A stretch of DNA of 64,000 nt from Dryocosmus kuriphilus (GCA_038277395.1 CM076193.1:82351583-82415582), one strand, 5' to 3'. Positions 9,668 to 22,340 are shown, counted from the first letter of the stretch. Program-made: numbers and translations. The notes: generated by a model not told the origin, from the letters alone.

Positions 9668-9673
9668 TCTTTC

Positions 9674-11340
9674 TGTAACGAACCAGTTTAACAAATTCCA
9701 ATCGTGTCCAGTTGAAAAAAAGTTAGAATAGTGTTTCGTCCGGTCGGAGAATTACAGACAAGAAAGAGATCGAAACCTAGTGAGGAATTCAATCCCTTAA
9801 TTTATTTGTATGGGATCGTAAATCGCCTATCCCCATCCGAGGATGAGATATGTCAAGCGGAAGGGAGATAAATAAATTAGTAGATAGATGTTTGGTAAAA
9901 CTTTATGTTTATATTCTTTCAACCCCCGATTATGTTTTGAAGTGCGTCCCCTTTCTTATAAGGAAAACTCCTAGACATCTAATTAAACTAGACTCAATTA
10001 CATGTGGTCGAAGGCAAATCAATATGATAAATATAAATATGATTATTAAATTAATGGAGAAGAATTTACATAAAATGGGAACGATACATCGTTCTCGCTT
10101 ACCAATCCCTAGCTTGTCATACGTCTACCATTAGGGATGAAATGGAGGAGCTCGACACAGATCCAATTCCTCCCTATTGGGCGGTAATAGCAATGATGCG
10201 TTGCGTCAGCAACTCTAGTCCTTATTGGTGATAATTCGTGGCGATGCACACTCCACTTATCACTAATGATCCTCCCTTGCTTCGCATTCACTCACTGAGG
10301 TCACACGAGAATCGCACTAGTTGGCTTCGAACCGGAAAGATTGAGAGCAATGAAATCTCAACAATGTTTCCCTAGGAATTTTCCTGTGATCCCGGTTTAT
10401 AGTTTAAAGTTAAGGGTTCTTGCTCATTTTGAGGTTTGAGCCCGGACCCCAAACTTTGGCGTTTTTGATTTTATGGGAATTTTCGTGGAACTGGGGACTC
10501 TGAAGGAGATCCCATCCCCTGGGGTCGTTACCGTGAGAGCACACGCGTAATGCCCGATAACGAAAATTCGAGAATTTAGAGTCCGAATAACACTTGGCAC
10601 AGTAGAAGCTAACTCACGGAGAATTTTCCACACCGGAAAATTTGACGATGTTACGGTAAAAGTGGCAATTTTTTATTTCCTCCTTCCGGCTTTACGTAGA
10701 CGACGGTCAAAGAGTCCGTCTCGGCGACCGTTTTTTATTTTATTAAAAGGGGGAATGGACTATCAGAAGCGTGAGACTCACAATTTGTTTTCAGTGATGA
10801 AACAATCAACTCCGCACCATCCCAGTCCGCCACGGTTAACACATACACATTGTCACTTTCCCTTACTGCGCCCGTGATTGGTAAATTGTAGTAAGAAAGA
10901 AACGTAAGAGATTACGCCGTGGACGAAGGATGCCAGACTATTTCCTTCGGCCAACCAAAACAACCAAGTTAGTGTTATAGCTAGCCAAATTACGGCTCAG
11001 CGAATAACAAAAGCGTGGCAACCTTGTCTGAAAAATCGGGTGGAATTTTGAGAGGTTTTAACGTCTCTTGTTATTCCATCCGACTTACAGGGTCCTTCGG
11101 GACAATTTTTTGGCACCCGTCGACCCTCGGAGTATTGCCAAAGGTATTATTTCTACTTATTCACCCTTCAACTTGCGGAGAGATCGTGGCCACCCGACAG
11201 GAATGCGCGAATAGAGCAACAACTCTTGAGAGACGGGCGTCGACTTGTCCAAATTAAAATTTAAGACGCGAGGCTTCTTCACCCGTAAAGAAGTTCGTCG
11301 GACTGCCCAAAGAACTGTGAGTGATGGATAATTATAGATG
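9674..11340 (-). other. Probable 5' LTR of Element A, far boundary not determined
   Basis: TGTAACG at 9,674-9,680 resembles the TGTTACG/CGTAACA ends of the LTRs of Element B and lies just outside the primer-binding site, so the LTR should start here. The partner LTR is outside the window, so length and outer end cannot be set; the right limit given is arbitrary. Within it I see no supportable gene. Confidence 0.4.
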
Positions 11341-11654
11341 CCATATTGAGGGGTAGGGTGGGAAATTATGAGGTTTCAGGAAGTTTGGAATGGCTGAGAG
11401 TCAGGTTAGATTTTGCAAGACTCAGAGGGCAGGGAACTCACAGCCACTCTTCGACCTCCTTTGATTTGGTAATTGCAAAATTGATATTTCTTTCTGTTGT
11501 GCAAACAAACAGGAATCCGCTGATTAGCGGCTTGCTAAATTGGAAATTCAACTTGCTACATCCCTTGACATTTGGAAACGTTGCAGATTATATTTTTCAG
11601 TTCGATAAATTGAAGATGTATTAAATATAACCTTAGAATTTCTAATATTGATTT

Positions 11655-11963
11655 ATGTTTGTTGATTTCAATTTATTTTTTTATCTTGTCCAGTTGATCA
11701 CGAATGTAGGTCAGTGTCTCAAGGGAAAAATGCGGAAGTATAAACTTGAGTACGGAAGGTTGAACGGAAGGGGTACGGGGGACGAACTGATTACGCTTCT
11801 ACGAGCGGCCATCATGAATTTGAAAGACGATGCCCGTCTCATTCAGTCGAGGTGTTCGCATGTGACTTGTATTGCGCTGTATGCAATGCGAGTGCAACTC
11901 ATACCGAGACTCGTTTCTTTCTTACTTCTATTTGCGTTATTCTTAACCATCCTATTCTCTTAG
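11655..11963 (+). CDS. Open frame of unknown nature, possible terminal exon
   Basis: A frame with a polypyrimidine tract and CAG splice acceptor at about 11,677-11,693 (TTTTTTTATCTTGTCCAG). Downstream it encodes about 88 residues, with a charged middle part and a hydrophobic C-terminal stretch (LVSFLLLFALFLTILF), which could be a membrane anchor. AATAAA lies at 12,261. I recognise no family. It could equally be a chance ORF inside repeat DNA, since 300-bp frames are common here. Confidence 0.15.
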   Translation: MFVDFNLFFYLVQLITNVGQCLKGKMRKYKLEYGRLNGRGTGDELITLLRAAIMNLKDDARLIQSRCSHVTCIALYAMRVQLIPRLVSFLLLFALFLTILFS

Positions 11964-13010
11964 TCTAATTGGACATTTCTTATCTGGGTTATCGAAGTTA
12001 TAGCATATTGTTTGTTTCGTTAATTTTCTCATGTCCTTAATTAATTATTTTTATACTTATTTATACCACTAGGAAAATTTAATTCATTTTTCGAGGTTTG
12101 CTCAATTATTTTATTACCGAGTGCCGAGTCGGCATCTCGGGTTACCGCTGCCAATGGCCTCAAGAAACATCGTTAACCTTTCGGATAAGTCTTTTTGCTT
12201 GCGAAATTTTTTTGACCCAGTTTCGCAGGCAAGAATTTGAAGAAATTACATTTAAAAAAAAAAATAAAATAAAGAAAGATGTCTCCTGAGGGCCCGCATG
12301 TAACATTCCAAAATCGAAAAATTAACAACTTTTGAAACTAAATCTCAATTCAAATTATAAGTCGCCTTTATTCAAAAGGTAAGCTGGCTTTCAGGTTTTC
12401 TTACATTATTATATTTCAAATACATACTTCATTCATTATGAAGCTTTCACAAAGGTAAAAAATTCATAACATTGCAAAAAGGATATTGAAAAATAGTGTA
12501 ACATTATACTATTGATCGTTTTTACAAGTATAACACCAATGTGAGAACACAAGATATTTTTCTGGGGTCTAAACTGTGTAAATGTAAGCGTAGTAACATT
12601 AGAAAACATCTTCAATTCGTTCAAAAAGGAAGAAAAACAATTATTTTGCCTTAAACGAACAAGAAATGTACTGAAAAGTAACCGTATTTTCCTTATTTGG
12701 TACTTAACGTCCTTGCGCAAACTGAAGGATTTTTTTTCCTTTTACAAGAGTAATTTTGACACCTGCCAACAACTTTTTATCCCTATTCCAAAGAAAAATA
12801 AAAATAATTTTTATTTTCGGTACATCCTACTACACATTCTTTAACTTCTTTTTGCAAAATTCTACGATAAAACTCAATTATTTAATTATTTTGTGTCTCT
12901 TCCATGCAATTCAATTCAAAAGTCACCCATCCTGATCGGAGCGTCATCACTCGGATTAGTTCACGGGCCGAATGCTAAGAGAAACATAAAAGTGGGGGCG
13001 ATGCATGAGG
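11964..13010. other. AT-rich stretch without a supportable gene
   Basis: Low-complexity A/T-rich sequence up to the target duplication of the MULE. A minus-strand frame at 12,436-12,720 has biased composition and no recognisable motif, and I do not call it. Confidence 0.5.
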
Positions 13011-13019
13011 CTGGTTGTA
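13011..13019. repeat. 9-bp target duplication, left
   Basis: CTGGTTGTA here and again at 18,262-18,270, directly abutting the two ends of the MULE. Nine bases is the usual duplication length for Mutator-like transposons. Confidence 0.92.
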
Positions 13020-13552
13020 ACAAGCGTCTACGGCGAGCAGAAAATATATTTGGTTATTGGCTGGGCGTGCGCAGTGCGCACCATGGTCTTTCGATTTCGA
13101 TTCAGCGCGCGCCATGTTTGAACAGTTTGAAGAATGAAGGAAATGTCAAATTATATTTATTTCAGTGTGAAAAAAAAATTACGCTAAGTAAATATTGTTT
13201 TTAGATTTAAGAAAGTAATAGTTCATTCCTCTAATTAACACTTGAACTAATAATTTAAACTTTCTTGTAAACTTATAAGAAAAAGTTGAACTAAAAGTCT
13301 ATTTTCCCTTTTTTGCAATTTTAAAGAAGTTCTTATTCAAAAAAAGTTTTTTAGTAAAAATTCACTTAAAAATAAAAATAAAACGCGTGATCATTTAGTG
13401 TAGTTTATTAGGAATCTACATTTTCTGTCATTAATTGTAATGCAATTTTATTGGTTTCCTGAGTATCTGGCTTAGATAGTTTTGTCTTTGGGTTTGATCT
13501 GGTTTTGTTTTGTTGAATACAAACGCCTTTGCGGAATAATTTTTTTGTTATG
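13020..13552. repeat. Left terminal inverted repeat of the MULE
   Basis: About 530 bp, matching the reverse complement of 17,763-18,261 with small indels. Homology ends at a TTTTTTGTTATG word. It contains the CGCAGTGCGCACCATGG word that also occurs at the far end. Confidence 0.92.
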
Positions 13553-16500
13553 CGGTCGTATATGTGCATTTTTCCCCCGCAATAGTCCTCGAATTCCTTA
13601 CAGCATCAATCGTTGGTCCAATGGGTGCACAAAGTTTAATTACTGCTTCCAATTCATCAAAAGCTTCGATTTTCTCGATTTGATGAAGCAGAGAAATTTT
13701 TAATTCTTCCAACTTATTCGCTAAATCATCGACCTTGTTTGATGTCTCAATAATGGATTCTGTTATTTCTTCTTCTTTTTTTTTCATCCGCAATGACGAG
13801 ATTTGCTTCTTCGTTACCTGCAAATTATAATTATACATTCTATGGGTGAGGATAATAATATTATAAGTTAAGAAATCTTAGAAAATTTCAAGCTAGTAGA
13901 ATCAATCGGTCTGGCAAAAATTTAGTGCTAATAAAAAAATTATATAGTTACCTTCAGATTGAAATTCTAGAAGCTCTGTTTTTAGGGGAGGCTGGATGTT
14001 TTTCCCATAACGGCTGACCAAATGAATATGTTTGCACATATTCCTTTTGACTGCGGAATCCAAGCAGCTGCATGAATAATTGTGAATACATGCGTTGCAG
14101 GCGAAGCAAAGTAATGTACAGTTACAGCTGATTTTCCTTTCTTCCACTGTATAAATTTCAGCAGATGACGAAGAAGGCACCTCCCAAGCCGTTTCAATTG
14201 CTATATCAGAGTCTATGTCCAGTTGTTCACTTTCCTGGTGGCGCTTCCGGAGATGTGTAATTTTTGTGCACAATTTTCCACGGGTCTGTGTAATTACTTG
14301 CTCGAATAATTTGTCACGAACGAATCTCATGATGGCATTGATTGCTTTATCCAATCTCTTATTGTGATTGCCGTGTAAATATAAATACTTAATTGTCCTG
14401 TGCATTCGTTCAATATGCATATTTGTATTAAGTCCAGAATGTAAACGGTGGCAGTACGCCCAGGCCTTTACATTGTTCAAATAATTTTCTCGAAAGTAAG
14501 TTGCATAATCAGATGTAACTGGATTTAATTCCAATGATCTTAAAAATCCCTGAATCATGGAATTAAAAGCAGCCTCATCTGTTTCTTGCATCAAGGCGCG
14601 CGCTTGTTTATAAACAACCACTTGAAAACATTTTTATCAAATTTAAAATGTCCTTAAAAGTTTTTTATTGAATTTGAAATACATATATTCTAACAACCAT
14701 TTATTACCTGTAACTCTTTGGAGTCAACTTTTTTAAAATTTTTTCTCCACGCTCGATCAACATGCCATGTGCAAAATAATCTGGAATAAAAAAAGTATGA
14801 TTTACTTAGGTGTTCCTTTTTGGGTTATTATTATTTTTTAAACATTAACAAGCTTACCTGAAATTAGCTGGGAGCATTACTTTTAGCCATGCATTATAAA
14901 ACGTTTCTTCCATGACCGACATGAACACTTTCGGTTAAAACTGTGTTTCCATCTCTTCCCTAATATGAGAAAAAAATATGCTCATAATAGTTTCATCGGA
15001 ACGATTTGAAATTAGGAATGAGCAGGGAAATCCTTCTCTCATTTCATCCAATACTAGAAGTGTATTAAGCTCAAATCCATATGCATTAAGCCCATGTGTA
15101 CCATCCAAACATATGCAGTCACTTCCATAACGCCGCAGCATCTCCTTTTGCCCTTCATTCATAATGATTAAAACAAAATCCTCCGGTTTCAGAAAGGGGT
15201 ACTTAGAACAAACAGTGTCTTGAGATTTGTAATATAAAACACAACCGCTGTCTTTCATTTCATTAACCCAAGCCTCGACACTCACTGCATCATTTTTATG
15301 CCGTACAGATGAGCTATTAAGATTAAAGCATTGCTCAATATTATATAAATCCTTCTTTTTTAATAGATTCAATCTAGTCAATTCACAGTGAGTTAAAGAA
15401 TAATTTTTAGAATACCGGATTTCATCTAAAATTGAATCGAATGGTATTTGAGCCGCGATTTTACCAGCAAGCATAGTTCGCTCGGATTCAGAAAGGGATA
15501 AATAGGCAATATCATTTTCATGGCCAACATGAGTCTTTATAAATTGCACTTCACAGGTACCGCTTACTTCTTTAACTTTCACCCTAGCTGGACAAAATCC
15601 AGCAATTTTAACACTGCCTAGTATTTTTATGTGCCTTTTTCTTTGGCTTTTTGATGAAAAATCTCCCGAACGGTGACAAACATATTCTGACTTTATAGCA
15701 TTTCCAGCTGAATATGACCCACGTATTTCCTGAAATTTGAGTTCGTGTTCTTTTTAGTTTCAAGTTTCCAAGCCTGGAATGCTTCAACAGAGGGAAAGTG
15801 AAAAACTTCTGTTTCAAGTTTAATGGAGTGCCTTAACTATTGTCTCTTTTTGGAATTCTTCGCAACAGAGGGGACACTTTAAGTTGTTTTTCACAAAGTC
15901 ATGGCACTTCTGATGACATTTCAAATTATTTATGTGACTAATCTCTTTATTGCACACATTAAATTTATAATTATCTATTCTTCTGTCGTTTTCTAACTCA
16001 TCTGAAAAGAAAAGTGATGATTTTTAAATTTATAATTTTGTTGTTATACTATGGATCGTAATCGAACGGACTCATTCGGAATGGATTTTCCTTCGATTCC
16101 GAATGAATCCGTGCTTTGGAAATAGATTTCGCATTCATTCGTAATCAGTCGAAATAATTCGGATTCGTTTAGACTCAAACAGACTTAAATCCATTCCGAA
16201 ACTTTCACCAGGGAAGTTTTTAACGTAATAAAAATTTGTCAACGGGCATAGATTTAATAAGCCTTTCTTTGATACGGAAATACTGAATTAAATAATTCAG
16301 GAAGTGAAAATTACAAAAATGTAGATACATGGTACAGAAAACTTTCTCTGATTCTTTTAAAAACAATTTATGAAAGTCAAATAAAAATTGTAAGGGCAAA
16401 TTATTTTTAAAAATTGTATACAATTATTGCAAGGATACTTAAAAATTGTTATATTATCTTAAAGGGGTGACTTTTGGCGAATGCGAGCACTTATTTTTTT

Positions 16501-17559
16501 ACAATATCGCATTTCTAACATTCGTATTGTTTATCAAATTATTTCACATGATCTCTGCCTTGGCGGACCTTCGAACGCAGTAGTTACGCTACAGCTTAAC
16601 CCTGCCCCAGAAAAAAAATCGATTAAATACGCACACTGTTATGAATCAGAAACATTTAAGAAACTTTAATCGGACGCAAATCGGTTAATTGTTGTGAATT
16701 AGGGAATCCTCATGGAATGAAATTTCATTCTATGGCTGTGAATCGGAACATCTAACCTTAGATATTTGCAGTAGGTATTTTCCGATTAACAGCAAAAGTA
16801 GATGAATGCGAGGTTGCATTTTTTTACAATATCACATTTTGAACAGTTGTATTGTTTATAAAATTATTTTACATCACCTCTGGAAAGCACTGAAATGATT
16901 CTTCTTAAAATTGATCGATTTTCTTCGTTTTGAGGTCAAAAGGTACCTAAGTTTTTTTAAAAGTTTTTTTAATTTTTAGAATGTTAAGAAATTTTTTTGA
17001 CAAAATAACACAAAATGCGGGAATAACGATTTTCAAAAAATTCCTTTTTTTACTAACTTAAGTATACTATTAATTTAAGCTATTAATTAGTGTAACTGGA
17101 CAACTCGAATGTTTCTTGACCCGAATGGCTTGAACAAACGATTACTCAGAGGATTATCACCCAGGTACAGTCACCGTGGCATTGTTGCCATCTATAAGCA
17201 GTTATTAACAATTAACATTACACAACAGGATTAGTCTACGTAACTAGTACGTAATCAGCAAAACATATTTTAAATTTCTATAAAAACTTTTTGCTATGAA
17301 ATGACACAACACAATTAAATTTACGTACCTAATACGTAATCAGCAATTTATATTTTAAATTTCTAGAAAAACTTTTTTCTATAGAATTATTTATTATAGT
17401 CATGATAAGGAATTTACCTTTATGAACTTCCTTTATATGTACATTGAAATAACTGTGCTTAATAAATTCCTTATAGCACTTATTACATTTCGCCACGGCA
17501 TTTTCTTTTGGTTTATAAGGAGGCAATTTATCAAAATCCGCTAGAATGCAATTAGACAC
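13548..17559 (-). pseudogene. MULE transposase, five or more exons, damaged
   Basis: Minus-strand exons, by splice signals and motifs: 17,559-17,418 (C2H2 finger CNKCYKEF...HIKEVH, donor GGTAAAT); 16,001-14,858 (second finger FNVCNKEI...CHQKCH, a CPLCCEEF motif, then the DDE core with CLDGTHGLNAYGFELNTLLV); 14,780-14,708 (CTWHVDRAWR); 14,620-13,952 (helical region, then a SWIM-type finger with CSCLDSAVKRNMCKHIH); 13,817-13,548 (coiled coil, stop). The first junction keeps frame (AAA-G|AT). Single-base shifts lie near 15,720 and 14,940, and the last two junctions do not keep frame, so this copy is inactive. It would cut and paste the element by binding the inverted repeats. Confidence 0.82.
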
Positions 17560-17762
17560 AAATTGAATAAAATTGTTATCTTAAGTGTAAGTTTTATTCA
17601 CAAAAATAACATAGTTTTGCTCTTACCAGGATGAAGCGATCGAGCACTGGCACACAATGTGATTAGTCGCAAACTTATGTTTGAAAACCGGTGCGGGCGT
17701 CTGCAATGCCCAGCCAAAACCCATTGTGCGCACTGCGCATGCCCAGAAAATTTTCGGTATCT

Positions 17763-18261
17763 CATAACAAAAAAATTATTCGGCAAAGGCGTTTGTGCTC
17801 AACAAAAAAAAAAAAACAGAACAAAACCAAAGCAAAACTAACTAAGCCGAATAGTCAGGAAACAAATAAAATTGCATTGAAATTCATGACAGAATTCGTT
17901 TTATTTTTATTTTGAAGTGAATTTTGACGCAAAAAAACTTTTTTTGAATAAGAACTTCTTTAAACTTTCAAAAAAGGAAAAATAGACTTTTAGTTCAACT
18001 TTTTCTTATAAGTTTAAAAGAAAGTTTAAATTATTAGTTCAAGTTTTAATTAGAGGAACGAACTATTACTTTCTTAAATCTAAAAACAATATTTACTTAG
18101 CGTAATTTTTTTTCACACTGAAATAAATATAACTTGACATTTCCTTCATTCTTCAAACTGCTCAAACATGGCGCGCTGAATCGAAATCGAAGGACCATGG
18201 TGCGCACTGCGCATGCCCAGCCAATAACCAAATATATTTTCTGCTCGCCGTAGACGCTTGT
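17763..18261. repeat. Right terminal inverted repeat of the MULE
   Basis: About 500 bp, reverse complement of the left repeat, ending in CTGCTCGCCGTAGACGCTTGT. The adjoining sequence at 17,716-17,750 repeats a GCGCACTGCGCATGCCC word also present at 18,202. Confidence 0.92.
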
Positions 18262-18270
18262 CTGGTTGTA
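18262..18270. repeat. 9-bp target duplication, right
   Basis: CTGGTTGTA, identical to 13,011-13,019. Confidence 0.92.
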
Positions 18271-18562
18271 CGTTACGGCAGACGTCGAGCGGCTTGGCTA
18301 AAGTGCGCACACGCATACCGAATGGGAGTCAAGTGTTGCAGTGTTCCTTCCCTCTTTTTGCAAAAACCTTTTTTTATTACTGCCATAAAAAATGCATTTT
18401 CAAACAAATAATTTTAACACAATGTGTATTGGATTTCTAAAGAATTTTCTACCAAATAAAACCATTTTCGTAAAAATGTCCCTTTTCTCTTTTTGCCCTG
18501 CCACCCTTCATTTTGCCCGAATTTTCTTATCAAGCAAACAAAACTTGTACCTCAATTTTCAG

Positions 18563-19002
18563 ATGAAGTCGACACTGGAACACGAAATTGCCTCATTGCA
18601 AGAAGAAAACTCTGATCTATTGAGAGAATTGAGAGAAATGAGCGAAAGAGAATCGACATTTTCACCAGCGAATAAAAGCGACGAGTCCACTGATGATAAA
18701 TTGAAACTAGAAACAGCTGAGTCAAGAATTGCTGAACTCGAAGAGAAACTAAAAGAGTCGAGAACTTGTCAACAGCAATCTGAGCTTCAAAACGTTGAGA
18801 TACAGAATTTAAATAATAAAATTGAAATATTGCAGTCGGAAAGAGCTCTCTGGGAAGAAGGCAAGCATTTAGTGGCTCGCGCTTCCAGAGCCAATGACCT
18901 TGAGAAGGAACTGAATTTTGCGAAAGAAACTATTGTGGCTTTGAAAGAATCTGTTAAAGGGAAATTACTTTTAGAAGAACAGATTTCTACTTTGAAACAA
19001 CG
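18563..19002 (+). CDS. Mad1: MAD1-like spindle checkpoint protein, coiled-coil exon 1 of 2 seen
   Basis: The exon follows a polypyrimidine tract and CAG acceptor at 18,560-18,562 and ends at a GTACGTAAG donor (19,003). It starts in phase 0 with ATG and ends in phase 2, joining 19,297 in frame. The protein is a long coiled coil with ALWEEGKHLVARASRANDLEKE and LKESVKGKLLLEEQ; the latter resembles a segment of metazoan MAD1. MAD1 recruits MAD2 at unattached kinetochores and at the nuclear envelope. The ATG may be the true start or an internal Met of an upstream exon. Coiled coils mimic one another, so the name rests on a few motifs in both exons. Confidence 0.62.
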
Positions 19003-19296
19003 GTACGTAAGAAAATAAGATGACTACTATTTTTTCCGTACTTGACAAAATAACAGATAAATTTATTATGTAAGCTATGAATTAATTACAGTAATCTAAC
19101 TTTTATTTTGGCCCTAAAGCCAATATAATTAAAGATTGTTTTTGTAGGGGATTTAATAAAAATGGCTTCAAAAAGGAATAACGAAAAAACAAAGTTATTG
19201 GGTCAATGAAATACTGGCCTTTTTTGAATTATTTGGTTTTATGTTACTTCGTAATTGTACAGATTTAATTATTCTAAAAGCAATTTCATATTCCAG

Positions 19297-19752
19297 CTTG
19301 GAACGCACAGAACAAGTGGAGGAAATGGTGTCTCAATTACAATTACAGCGTGCAGAGTTATCTGATCGTCTCTCAGAATACGAGTCCATCGGATTTTCTG
19401 GTGGTCCTGCAGTCTTAAAACGGGAACTTAATCGTCTGCAACAGTCTGAGACGGTACTAACCTCCGAGGAAGGCCAACTTCGCTCAGAAATTGAGGCTTG
19501 TCAAAGGGAGTGTCAGAGTCTGCAAAAGAAATTAGAGGAGAGTAAAAAGCAATTGTCAGAAGAGACAAGTGAAGTTGAAAGACGCACTAAGAAACTGAGC
19601 AGGATGCAAAAAAAAATAATTCTCGTAACTAGAGAGAGGGACAGCTACAGACAACAACTTGACCTATACGAGAAGGAAAGCACGATCGCTGATTCTAACA
19701 ATGTAATGGCTGAACGAATTCCTGCTCTGGAACGTGCACTTGAGGGCTATAG
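19297..19752 (+). CDS. Mad1: MAD1-like spindle checkpoint protein, coiled-coil exon 2 of 2 seen
   Basis: The acceptor ATATTCCAG ends at 19,296 and the donor GTAAAT starts at 19,753. The frame continues the previous exon (CG|C, Arg). It is almost entirely coiled coil, with LERTEQVEEMVSQLQLQR at the start and KKIILVTRERDSYRQQLDLYEKE, which matches the position and pattern of the RKxLLLTKERDxxRxxLxSYxxE segment of MAD1 proteins. The C-terminal MAD2-binding region and globular domain are not found downstream within the window, so the remaining exons lie beyond the transposon-rich DNA or I failed to see them. The intron between the two exons is 294 bp. Confidence 0.65.
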
Positions 19753-22169
19753 GTAAATATTTTCAGTTTTAATAAGCATATTTTCAAATTGAGATGATTT
19801 TTAATTCAGTGGATTGCGATTCGTCATACGTTTGCTATGTAGTTTATAACCACCGGACCAGGAAACTGGATATTTGTTAGTAGAAAAATCATAGTCTTTA
19901 AATGTCACTTAATACCAGAGCTACCAGACTGCTACGGCGGCGCATCTCCTGCTTGCGCAGAAAATACGAATTGGTTAACATAACCTAAAAATACAATGGA
20001 ATAACTATTGCTAAAACTTTGCCCTAGCACAATCTGGAAGCTCTGTTTAATCAGATAAATGTGACCTCTTCGCGGATGCACCGAAGAGTTACTTTGTTTC
20101 GGTAACTCCTGTCTGTCAAATGGACCTCTCTTTCTGTACCTACCATCTCTGGCTTAACACGTCAAATTATGTAAATTTCAGCGAGTTCAATTTGAAATTC
20201 TTTAAAATATCTTCGATTCCAAGTTGAAATTACACAATAGGGTGGACCAAAACATTTCCGATGAATTACGTCAGTACAATTTTTGACTTTATTTAATACT
20301 AAATTGGGAAGTTCTAGAGTGGGCCGAAAAACAATTATTTTGAATTGTTGTCCAATATTCTGTAATCTAAAAAATTATGGCAAATTCTTAGTAGGTTCAA
20401 TTTTTTTTATTAGGAACCGAACACGTGGCTCTGTGATCGCAAAATGACGAAGAAAAACGAGATATGTTTTGAACCATCAACTAGCCCTGTGCATCTCTCC
20501 ATGGCCGTATTTCAGTTCGCTACATACACTTTCCGTACACTTTGACTATACCTAAAATCTGTGTACCCTTCGAAGTGTACACTTTTATGTACAGTAAAGG
20601 CACATGCAAAGCACTTGGAAGTGTACCCAACCGAAACACGGACCATATTTGAGATCATGGAGAATAGACATCAGGAGCAGGACTCCCGATGCCGTGAAAA
20701 AGTTCGAATCCGAACGGACCCCTCTTTCTATCCTACGGGGTTTAAAAAAATGGTCCCCTCGAATTCGAAACTTCACTGCATCAGAGTCACACTGGTGAAG
20801 ACTAAAGTCCTGTCATGTACATTGACGAGCTTCTTTCAGTCGCATGTATATAGGATTGCCACCTTTCGCTCACGGTTTTCCCGGCCTATGTCGGAATGTT
20901 GATAGCGGGTGGAGAGGGGGGGGGGGCGTAATTCCGAATAAGGGAAGAGAGAAGTAGAAGTGAGAAGCGCGCGAAATTCAAGTCTTGTAATTTTCGACTT
21001 TATTTATTTACAAATAAATTGATACTTTAATTCTGCGTATATACAATTGTATAATATATCGTATTGATTTAGAAGAATCAGGGTTTTAGCTAAAAATCTA
21101 GGTAATTAATTAAATGCCGGAGTGTAGCAGGAATGATGCAGCAAATAATTAATATCTTTTTATTTAATTAACCATAGGTGCAGACTCAATAAAAAGTGTC
21201 AAAATTGTATTATCAAATAAATAGCATTTAGACATAAACTCAAGGCCATGTAACAGGTGGTTCACGTGATCAAGCCAGTGCTGAGATCGATATTTTTTGC
21301 CCCATATTTAAAAATAAAACTTGAAATAATGCTGCAAAAATTTGGGAAAATAATAATAAATGTAAGAGAACAAAGCGTGTGGCAAAGCGTGAATTCGGGT
21401 AGCAATAAAAGTTTATTATAAAAATAATAAATACCAACGGACGCGAGTTTGCACTATGTTACACGTTCCTACTCTGTTCGTAAAGAAGCAACATCGCTTT
21501 TTGTAATTTGTTATTGATTTTTTGTAAGGCTGAGGCAGTTATCCACATGGTCCCATATGCGGCCGGACTTCAGATATGTTTATAACCTTAAAAGTTTGTT
21601 TGTTGCATTACCAGTGCAAATATTATTGTTTGTACTTTTTGCGTACAATTTTCGTGACGAATGTGTGTGTTTTTTCGTTCCAAGTTTCATGTATGCTATC
21701 CTCAAAAGTGCTCCATTTCAAAATTGAAATAAAGTTCTACAACATGGTTGGTAATCAGTGTTACTCCAAATTTTTAATTTAAAAAAAAACTTTCTACAAT
21801 TGTAAGTATTTAGGACCAGGCGCACCTTCCTTAGTGCCTTGTATTTACTGTGCCAAATTTTCAACGCTGTTTATGATGATGTGCGGACATGAGTTGGGCG
21901 AAAAGAAATACCGATAATATTTCCAGTTTTATTTTCCTTAACAAAATTTCTTTCCGAATTTCCAACGAAACAAAGTAGGGGCAGATAGTTTATTGCCTCC
22001 TCTTTCATTTTCCAAACATTCAAAGCGATACTCTATTTCGTTTGGACATGAGTTGGGATTAAATCAATGCAGTACTAGCTTGGTCACGTGACCTACCTTA
22101 CACATGGCCTTAAGGCTGTTCCAGAAGGCATGTAGGAATACGAGTGGATTCAAGTTGAGAGATCTCCCC
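19753..22169. other. Intronic or intergenic DNA without a supportable gene
   Basis: AT-rich DNA. A run of 11 G lies at 20,916-20,926. Short open frames near 20,561-20,902 and 21,576-21,782 carry no recognisable motif. If the MAD1-like gene continues to the right, this is intron. Confidence 0.5.
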
Positions 22170-22340
22170 CCACTCTGACCGTAGAGGGAAGATAAGAATA
22201 GAGGCGACAATACAGCGGGCAACTTGAAGCAGAGCGAGGGGAGCGAAACGTCTGGGGAAGGTTTAGTTTTGGAATCTGCTACGTGGTGGCGCTGTTTTTT
22301 AACCCTATACATAACGGATAGAAAACATGCTTAACAGTAT
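22170..22340. repeat. Dispersed repeat family, copy 1
   Basis: Shares a diverged stretch with 26,930-27,110: GGAAGAtAaGAATAgAGGCGACAAT, then a GAGACGTC/GAAACGTC-type word, then GTGGCGCTGTTT and a final AGAAA-ATGCTTAA. The order is the same in both copies. It may be a SINE or the remnant of a DNA element; no coding capacity. Confidence 0.55.

Larger units (their letters stand above)
1..9673 (-). mobile_element. Element A: Ty3/gypsy-type retroelement body, truncated by window edge
   Basis: Reading leftwards on the minus strand the order is primer-binding site (9,650-9,667), a leader with three 302-bp tandem repeats, ORF-A, ORF-B, gag, protease, RT, RNase H, linker, a cellular-type second RNase H, an acidic linker and an exonuclease III-like domain. 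Integrase and the 3' LTR would lie beyond position 1. The RT has the YLDD motif and thumb/RNase H order of Ty3/gypsy elements. Element B at 36-52 kb is a diverged relative with the same gene order, which supports treating these pieces as one element. Several single-base frameshifts interrupt gag and pol in this copy. It could be an errantivirus-like endogenous retrovirus, but no env is visible within the window. Confidence 0.88.
13020..18261 (-). mobile_element. MULE (Mutator-like) DNA transposon, 5,242 bp
   Basis: Ends are ACAAGCGTCTACGGCGAGCAG and its reverse complement, each followed inwards by about 500 bp of inverted repeat and flanked by a perfect 9-bp target duplication. The interior encodes a spliced transposase on the minus strand with C2H2 zinc fingers, a DDE-type core and a SWIM zinc finger. 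The insertion lies about 300 bp upstream of a MAD1-like exon. Both ends and the duplication are intact, so the insertion is fairly young or well preserved, but the transposase frame is damaged. Confidence 0.93.

Noticed and set aside
20561..20902. Plus-strand 113-codon frame
   Set aside because: No motif, no splice context and an overlapping minus-strand frame of similar length.
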